DNA of 64,000 nucleotides from assembly GCF_020410765.1 (NCBI RefSeq), contig NZ_CP084541.1, positions 3,538,501-3,602,500 of the forward strand. The letters are read 5' to 3'. The notes beneath the pieces were generated by a model. That model saw only the letters and a program-made list of their open reading frames with translations, was not told where the DNA came from and ran no database searches. Source of the stretch: Streptomyces marincola (lineage in GTDB: Bacteria; Actinomycetota; Actinomycetes; Streptomycetales; Streptomycetaceae). A program made the position numbers and the translations under genes. This document shows, piece by piece, positions 59,377-64,000 of this stretch (position 1 is the first letter of the stretch; each line of letters starts with the position of its first letter).

Positions 59377-59676
59377 GGGTTCTCCTCAGGAAGAGTCGTC
59401 TCCCGCGAGGGGCGAGCCGACCGCACCGGCGCCCTGGAGCTGGCCGGTGCACCGGCGGCCCGTCGCCGGTACTGCTGCCGCGCATGGGAGCGCTCCCGTT
59501 CGGGAAGGTAGCGCCGCGCGGGAACCCGGGGAAGCACACGTTCCGGCCGAAAGCCCTTCCGGTGCCGCCGCATTCAGGCCACCTCACCGCCGGGCCGACC
59601 GAGGGCCGCCCGGCGCGCCGGGCGGCCCTCGCGTCCGGACCCGGCCGAGGCCCGCGACCGGCGCCGGGGGCGGGTG
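59377..59676. other. intergenic with LPMO control region
   Basis: 300 bp between the LPMO start and the membrane-partner gene of the ECF sigma factor. It holds the CebR-box palindrome at 59485-59498; apart from short G/C runs nothing else is seen. Confidence 0.6.
59485..59498. promoter_or_regulatory. CebR-box operator of LPMO gene
   Basis: TGGGAGCGCTCCCG, which differs at the last base from the CebR box TGGGAGCGCTCCCA known to bind the cellobiose-responsive repressor CebR of Streptomyces. It lies 109-122 bp before the LPMO start. This supports a cellulose-degradation role for the LPMO. Confidence 0.7.
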
Positions 59677-60432
59677 TCAGGCGCCCATGTCCAGCACGAG
59701 CAGCTGCTCCGGCTCGACGAATGTCACCTGCTGCGGGCAGCTCTCAAGACCGGCGTAGGTGCCGAGCGTCTGCCCGTGGCCCGACGGGTAGTCCTTCGCG
59801 GTCCCCTCCACCACGCGCCAGTCATTGAGCCCGTGTTCGTCCAGCACGTCGCGGAGCAGCGCCTGCGTCTCCGTCAGCGACGGGCAGGCGTGCGGGTCCA
59901 TCTCCAGCGCGTAGAGCGCGTTCGAGATGTCGCCGAGGCGCAGCTGCTCATCGGTCGGCCCGCTGTAGAGGACGAGGTCGTGCTCTGCGCAGACCTCCTC
60001 GCCGCCCTCGTACACCCTGATCGCGCCCCGGCCGTCGACGGGGGCGCAGGCGGTGAGCTGGTCGCCCTCGGGCAGGTCGCCCATCTCCCCGCACGCCCTC
60101 TCCGGGCCGTACGACGTGGGGTTGTACGACATGACCGTGCCCTGGAGACCGGAGTCGCTGTAGCACTCGACGGTGCCGATGTGCGAGACCTCGCCGTTCC
60201 CGAAGACCGCCATGGCCCCCGCCGTGGCGCCGCCGACCACTAGGGCCGTCGCGGCGGGGATCACCACCAGGCGCCGTACCTTGGACTGCCGGGAACGCAG
60301 GTGCGCCCGGGTGCGGATCCGCAACGCCTCAGGGCCTTCCGGGTCCGGCAGGGCCGCGTCCCGCGCCGGGTCGGCGTTCCGCAGCATGGCGTCGAACTCC
60401 GCGTCGCTGCCGTACTCTTCACTGCTTCCCAT
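59677..60432 (-). CDS. single-pass membrane partner of ECF sigma factor (putative anti-sigma)
   Basis: 251-aa protein: cytoplasmic N-terminus of about 60 residues (EYGSDAEFDAMLRNADPARD ... RIRTRAHLRSRQSKVRR), one membrane helix LVVIPAATALVVGGATAGAM, and an extracytoplasmic domain with cysteines in ECYSDSG, ERACGEM, LTACAPV, EEVCAEH, HACPSL and SCPQQ. It overlaps the sigma-factor stop by 14 bp. The position and topology are those of an anti-sigma factor, of a form found next to Streptomyces ECF genes, but the zinc-type anti-sigma motif HxxxCxxC is missing, so the anti-sigma role is inferred. Confidence 0.75.
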   Translation of the reverse strand: MGSSEEYGSDAEFDAMLRNADPARDAALPDPEGPEALRIRTRAHLRSRQSKVRRLVVIPAATALVVGGATAGAMAVFGNGEVSHIGTVECYSDSGLQGTVMSYNPTSYGPERACGEMGDLPEGDQLTACAPVDGRGAIRVYEGGEEVCAEHDLVLYSGPTDEQLRLGDISNALYALEMDPHACPSLTETQALLRDVLDEHGLNDWRVVEGTAKDYPSGHGQTLGTYAGLESCPQQVTFVEPEQLLVLDMGA

Positions 60433-60964
60433 GATGGGTCCCCACCTTCGTCTCATCGCGTGTCTTCATTCCGTGGGCGTCGGCCGCGGCCAAACGCGAG
60501 CGCAGCTCCTGCCGCGCCCTGTGCAGCCGGGTCGAGACGGCGGCGACGGAGATGCCGTACAGGGCGGCCATGTCGGCCCGCGACAGGTCGTCCCAGTACG
60601 CCAGCCGCAGCAGCTCCTGCTTGTCGGCCGAGAGGCCCGCCATGGCCTCGCTCAGCTCGGGCGTCTCGGCGGAGGACACGGCCGGCCCGGGCTGCTCCGC
60701 GACGCGGCGCAGCAGCCGAGCCCAACGGCGTTGGCCCCGCGTCTGGTTGGCGACCACCTTGCGGGCGATGCCGAGCAGCCACAACGCGGCCTCGTGCTCG
60801 TCGTCCGGCAGCCGGCGCCGCTTGCGCCAGGCGACCGCGTACACCTCCGACACGGCGTCGTGCGCCGCCGTCTCGCTGAGTCGGCGCAGGCAGTACGCCA
60901 GCACCCGGCGGAAGGTCGACCGGAACAGCCGGTCGAAGTCCTCAGCCTGTTCGTCCGAATCCAT
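60419..60964 (-). CDS. ECF-family RNA polymerase sigma factor
   Basis: 181-aa sigma-70 factor. Region 2: FDRLFRSTFRRVLAYCLRRL and AAHDAVSEVYAVAWRKRRRL; region 4: LPDDEHEAALWLLGIARKVV follows in region 2.4, then LSADKQELLRLAYWDDLSRA and MAALYGISVAAVSTRLHRAR, the HTH. It matches ECF factors cotranscribed with a membrane partner. The start ATG 60964 gives MDSDEQAEDFDR; the frame is open upstream, with no ribosome site. Confidence 0.9.
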   Translation of the reverse strand: MDSDEQAEDFDRLFRSTFRRVLAYCLRRLSETAAHDAVSEVYAVAWRKRRRLPDDEHEAALWLLGIARKVVANQTRGQRRWARLLRRVAEQPGPAVSSAETPELSEAMAGLSADKQELLRLAYWDDLSRADMAALYGISVAAVSTRLHRARQELRSRLAAADAHGMKTRDETKVGTHHGKQ

Positions 60965-61279
60965 GCCCAGCAATGTCCGGCACCCGCCGCCGGCCTTACA
61001 CGCAGGGGTGTCCCGTCCGCCGCGTCGGCCACGACGCGCGGACAGCACCGCCGCGCCCGGCCGGTGCCGCCGCTCGGGGAACGTCGCGCGGCAGGGCCGT
61101 CCCACTCCTCGGCCGCCGCCCGCGCATATCGCGGCGAAAGGTGAGGTGTCGCGTGCCGCGCATATCATCTGGAAAACGGGGGGAACCTTCCTGAGCCGTC
61201 CTCACACGGCTCCCTCGGCCAGGACGAGCAATCGCGTGCCGGTCGACGTGGATAAACCGATCATGAAGGGTTCCCTCTC
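60965..61279. other. divergent promoter region, ECF sigma / lectin
   Basis: 315 bp with no gene. An inverted repeat GAGCCGT-CCTCAC-ACGGCTC (61193-61199, 61206-61212) lies 68-87 bp before the lectin start and may be an operator for the lectin. I see no ECF-type promoter (AAC ... CGT) with confidence. Confidence 0.5.
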
Positions 61280-61759
61280 GTGGCTCACGTGATCCGTAAG
61301 CTCCTTGTGCTCGCCCTTCTCGCCCTCCCGTCCTTCGCGCTGCCGTCGGCCGCCCAGGCGGCCCATCCGGCCGCCGACGACGTCTCGGCAGCCGTCGGGG
61401 TCATGTGCCTGAGCACTGATTTCGGTACCACCCGGATCGTTTCGGTGCAGGAGTGCGACTCCAGGCCGGGCCAGCAGTGGACTGTCAGCGGTTCGAGGAT
61501 CTACCAGTCGCTGAATCCCGGTATGTGTCTGAGCACTGATTTCGGGACCACTCGCATCGTCTCGGTTCAGCCGTGCGACTCCAGGCCGGGTCAGAACTGG
61601 ACCGTCAACGGAACGACGATCTACCAGTCCTTGAATCCCGGAATGTGCCTGGCCACTGATTACGGCAGGACCCGCATGGTCTTCGTGGAGGGGTGCAATT
61701 CCTCCGGGCCCCGCCAGCACTGGACCATCCAGGGGCAGCAGATCAGCCTGACCTACTGA
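61280..61759 (+). CDS. secreted ricin-B-type (beta-trefoil) lectin with three repeats
   Basis: 159-aa exported protein. Signal peptide RKLLVLALLALPSFALPSAA ending AQA at about residue 27. Then three repeats of about 40 residues: MCLSTDFGTTRIVSVQECDS, MCLSTDFGTTRIVSVQPCDS and MCLATDYGRTRMVFVEGCNS, each ending in QxW (GQQW, GQNW, RQHW). The cysteines of each repeat probably form a disulfide. This is one complete beta-trefoil that binds sugars; no catalytic domain is attached. Repeats 1 and 2 are nearly identical in DNA and are less GC-rich than the neighbours, suggesting recent duplication or transfer. AAGGG lies 9 nt before GTG 61280. Confidence 0.88.
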   Translation: MAHVIRKLLVLALLALPSFALPSAAQAAHPAADDVSAAVGVMCLSTDFGTTRIVSVQECDSRPGQQWTVSGSRIYQSLNPGMCLSTDFGTTRIVSVQPCDSRPGQNWTVNGTTIYQSLNPGMCLATDYGRTRMVFVEGCNSSGPRQHWTIQGQQISLTY

Positions 61760-62072
61760 CCCCGGTCCCGCGAGGGGCCGGCGGCCCGGCCGGACGGGGG
61801 AGGGACGGCGAAGGCCCGCCCCCGCGCCGGACGCGTACCAGCAGGAACGCGGGCAGCGCGGCCGCGCGTGCGGCGCTCCCGGAGACGACCGCGCTCGCCC
61901 GTCTCGTCGGCAGTTCGCCGGACTCCTCACCCCCGCCGTCGGCAACGACACCAAGCGCACTGAGGGGATCACAGCCATCCACGCCTGCGACTGCCGGGCT
62001 TCCGGGCGGGCTCGGAGGAGCCGAGCCCATGGGATGCCCCTCGGGGCGGCTCCGCCGGCGGCGCCGGTCGGG
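61760..62072. other. intergenic, no gene seen
   Basis: 313 bp between the convergent lectin and WrbA-type genes. Frames in it have no recognisable domain. A G/C-rich self-complementary stretch just after the lectin stop (61763-61800) may terminate transcription. Confidence 0.5.
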
Positions 62073-62684
62073 TCAGGACGCGGGGGCGAGGCGGCCCGCG
62101 GTCGTGGCGACGAGCCGGCCGAGGAATCGTGCCGCCTCCAGGTCGTCCTCGGTCGGCATGAGGCCGGAGGGCCCGCCGGCCTGCGCGACCGCTCCGTACG
62201 GGCTCGACGCCTTGTACTGGACCTGGTCCGCGTAGCCGGGCGAGACCAGCAGCATGCCGAAGTGCATCATCGAGGTGAGCAGGTCCTGCACCGTCTGCTC
62301 CATGCCGCCGTGCGGAGTGGAGGCCGCGGCGAAGGCCGCGCCGACCTTGCCCTGCAACGCACCCGACATCCACAGCGGTGCGGCGCCCTCAAGGAACTTG
62401 CGCATGGCGGCCGACATGCCCCCGAAGCGGGTGCCGCTGCCCAGAATGATGGCGTCTGCCCAGGTCAGGTCCTCGTTGGTGGCCACGGGGTGGTGAACGA
62501 CGCGCTCGCTGAACAGCTTGCCGATCCACTGGTCGGCGGCGATCTCCTCGTCGCCGCGGACGTCGGCGACGCGAACGAGCCGCACGTCGTTGTCCGACTC
62601 CTTGGCGGCGCCCTCGGCCACCGCCGCGGCGAGAGTCGTGGTGGAACCGGCGAGGCTGTGCACAACTACGGCGATCTTGCTCAT
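62073..62684 (-). CDS. wrbA: WrbA-type NAD(P)H:quinone oxidoreductase
   Basis: 203-aa flavodoxin-like protein that reduces quinones by two electrons with FMN. FMN phosphate loop: AVVVHSLAGSTTTLAAAVAE; isoalloxazine loop: ADAIILGSGTRFGGMSAAMR; AAFAAASTPHGGMEQTV and SPYGAVAQAGG are typical of WrbA (IV type), here with STPHGGME in place of STGTQHGGQE. GGAGTCG lies in front of the ATG. Same strand as the MFS gene whose stop is 67 bp upstream, so cotranscription with the exporter is possible. Confidence 0.88.
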   Translation of the reverse strand: MSKIAVVVHSLAGSTTTLAAAVAEGAAKESDNDVRLVRVADVRGDEEIAADQWIGKLFSERVVHHPVATNEDLTWADAIILGSGTRFGGMSAAMRKFLEGAAPLWMSGALQGKVGAAFAAASTPHGGMEQTVQDLLTSMMHFGMLLVSPGYADQVQYKASSPYGAVAQAGGPSGLMPTEDDLEAARFLGRLVATTAGRLAPAS

Positions 62685-62751
62685 GAAGGCGACTCCGATT
62701 CAGTTTCGTCTGGTGGGAGGAAGAGAAAGTGCGGGTGCCGCCGTCCGCGGG

Positions 62752-64000
62752 TCAGCGGTGCGGTTCCCCCGGGGCCCCGCCCGGGGCCGCGGGCGGGTTG
62801 CCCGCGCCGACCGGCGTCTCCGCCTGGGCAGGAGCACCCGGCGGCGGCCCTGGCGGCCGGGTCGGCAGGGGGCCGGCGTCGCGTGTCATGGAGAGGAACG
62901 CGCCGAGGGCGCAGGCCACCGCGAGCGGCGCCACGATGAAGGCCAGCACCATGCCCGCGCCCGAGTCGTCACTTCCGCCACGGGCGCCTGCCTGCCAGAT
63001 GATCGTGGCCAGGGCCGGCCCGAGCGCCAGGCCGAGCTGCCGTCCGGTGCCGGACAAAGCGGCTGACGTGCCGCGGAGTCGGGGTGGTGCGGACATCATC
63101 AACAGGGTCTGGTTCGGCCCCGCGAACAGGCCAAGACCAAGACCGCACAGCAGCAGAGCAGCCACGATCGCGGCGGTCGGCCAGTCCTCGATGGCCAGCA
63201 TCAGCAGGACCGCGCCGATGGTCATGGAGGTCAGACCGATGGCCGCGGTGGCCCGCGGCTTCCACTTGTCCACCAGCCAGCCCGAGACGGGCCCGATCGC
63301 GCCCATCGCCAGCGGCTGGAACAGCAGCAGCAGGCCGACCGTTGAGGTGGACCAGTCGCGGAACTCGCCCAGCGCGAACGGCGGCAGGTAGTACAGCGTG
63401 CCACTGGCGACCGTGGTCAGCGTCAGGGACAGCACGCAGGCCGCGACCATCGGCTGGCCCAGTGAGTCGCGGACCGCGGTGAAGCCGGCTGTGCGGCGCC
63501 ACGCGAAGAAGCTCAGCACAGCCGCAACGGCCAGGCCGGCGATCAGCGGATAGGCCGGGTCCGGGTCGGCGAACAAGGTCAGACATGCCAGCACACTCAG
63601 CGTGCCCGCGGCGGCCATCGCGCCCTCCGCGGCCAGTCCCAGTGTGGGGGCACGCATCGGCGCCAGCGGCGCGAGATGCCGCATGCCCACCGCTACGGCC
63701 GCCAGGCTGAACGGCACCACGACGAAGAACACGGACTGCCAACCCCATTGGTCCACCAGAGGACCGCCCAAAGCAGGGCCGCTCACCGCGCCGAGCGGTC
63801 CCAGAACGCCGATGATGCTCAGCGCTCGTCCGCGTTGTTCCGGTGGTACCGAACGGGCCGCGATGACCGGGGCCGCGGCGGCCACCAGGGCTCCGAAGGC
63901 GCCTTGCAGCAGGCGAGCGCCCATCAGCTGGGGCAGGTTGACCGCGAAACCGGCCAACGCGCTGGCCGCGGCGAAGCCGAGGGCGCCCACGGTGAAGCAC
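62752..64000 (-). CDS. MFS drug exporter (DHA2 type), 5' end cut by window edge
   Basis: The frame stays open to the right edge (CFTVGALGFAAASALAGFAV is the first visible helix), so the start lies outside the window. Visible part: about 415 residues with ten or more helices. QLMGARLLQGAFGALVAAAA is the motif-C-type helix, GRALSIIGVLGPLGAVSGPA follows, and GWQSVFFVVVPFSLAAVAVG is typical of 14-helix DHA2 exporters. The C-terminal tail is Pro/Gly-rich. It may export a quinone or antibiotic; the next gene in the direction of transcription is the WrbA-type quinone reductase. Confidence 0.88.
   Translation of the reverse strand, partial: CFTVGALGFAAASALAGFAVNLPQLMGARLLQGAFGALVAAAAPVIAARSVPPEQRGRALSIIGVLGPLGAVSGPALGGPLVDQWGWQSVFFVVVPFSLAAVAVGMRHLAPLAPMRAPTLGLAAEGAMAAAGTLSVLACLTLFADPDPAYPLIAGLAVAAVLSFFAWRRTAGFTAVRDSLGQPMVAACVLSLTLTTVASGTLYYLPPFALGEFRDWSTSTVGLLLLFQPLAMGAIGPVSGWLVDKWKPRATAAIGLTSMTIGAVLLMLAIEDWPTAAIVAALLLCGLGLGLFAGPNQTLLMMSAPPRLRGTSAALSGTGRQLGLALGPALATIIWQAGARGGSDDSGAGMVLAFIVAPLAVACALGAFLSMTRDAGPLPTRPPGPPPGAPAQAETPVGAGNPPAAPGGAPGEPHR

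Noticed and set aside
56354..59587. A 1,077-codon minus-strand frame
   Set aside because: Only the part up to 57223 codes for the SDR; upstream it is antisense to the LysR gene and out of frame in the LPMO gene.

Overview
The window is high-GC DNA (third codon positions almost always G or C) with GTG/TTG starts, many 4-bp GTGA/ATGA gene overlaps, T-less hairpin terminators and a gene set typical of Streptomyces or a close relative: geosmin synthase, SigB/SigF-type sigma factors, F420 and mycothiol-type enzymes, secreted polysaccharide-active enzymes and a CebR-box operator. The species is not identified. About 60 protein genes and one tRNA can be supported.

Layout. 0-5.4 kb: a truncated PASTA-like/excalibur membrane protein, then a three-gene operon (coiled-coil protein, 745-aa WXG100-like large protein, lipoprotein) whose 3' part is clearly less GC-rich than the 5' part. 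5.4-10.5 kb: housekeeping and small proteins and two tandem SigB/F-type sigma factors. 10.7-13.8 kb: an island-like patch next to tRNA-Ser with a translationally coupled pair (small two-TM protein + NB-ARC/TPR STAND protein) sharing a 19-residue motif, a decayed copy of the pair, and the last ~40 codons of a tyrosine integrase. 13.8-19.5 kb: core genes (tadA and its partner, upp, a LytR_C protein, a secreted M28 aminopeptidase, an AEC permease). 19.5-22.5 kb: a three-gene cluster (chorismate lyase-like, PobA-like hydroxylase, UbiA prenyltransferase) that should make a hydroxylated and/or prenylated benzoate. 22.6-31.8 kb: RpiR regulator, aminotransferase, SDR/DUF2867 protein, photolyase, and two divergent regulator-enzyme pairs (ArsR/SDR, TetR/DHFR-like) with readable operators. 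32-41.7 kb: rhamnogalacturonan lyase, geosmin synthase, mycothiol-dependent-type enzyme, a subtilase with an altered oxyanion-hole position, a TetR remnant, an O-acetyltransferase. 41.8-50.3 kb: UvrA-like ATPase, MerR regulator/membrane protein pair, a TrkA-N membrane protein without a recognisable K+ filter, and an ABC exporter.

50.5-55.4 kb holds the most unusual system: a Crp/Fnr regulator followed by an overlapping three-gene operon: a class III cyclase-like protein with a short C-terminal motif, a large STAND-like protein carrying the same motif in its N-terminus in front of a degenerate P-loop and a helical-repeat tail, and a protein I do not recognise. Both this operon and the 10.8-kb pair have the arrangement of NLR/effector pairs that signal through short shared (amyloid-type) motifs; that functional reading is inference.

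55.4-64 kb: vWA protein, an SDR lacking the catalytic Tyr with a divergent LysR regulator, an AA10 LPMO with a histidine-repeat tail and a CebR box, an ECF sigma/membrane partner pair, a secreted triple-repeat ricin-B lectin, a WrbA-type flavoprotein and a truncated MFS exporter.
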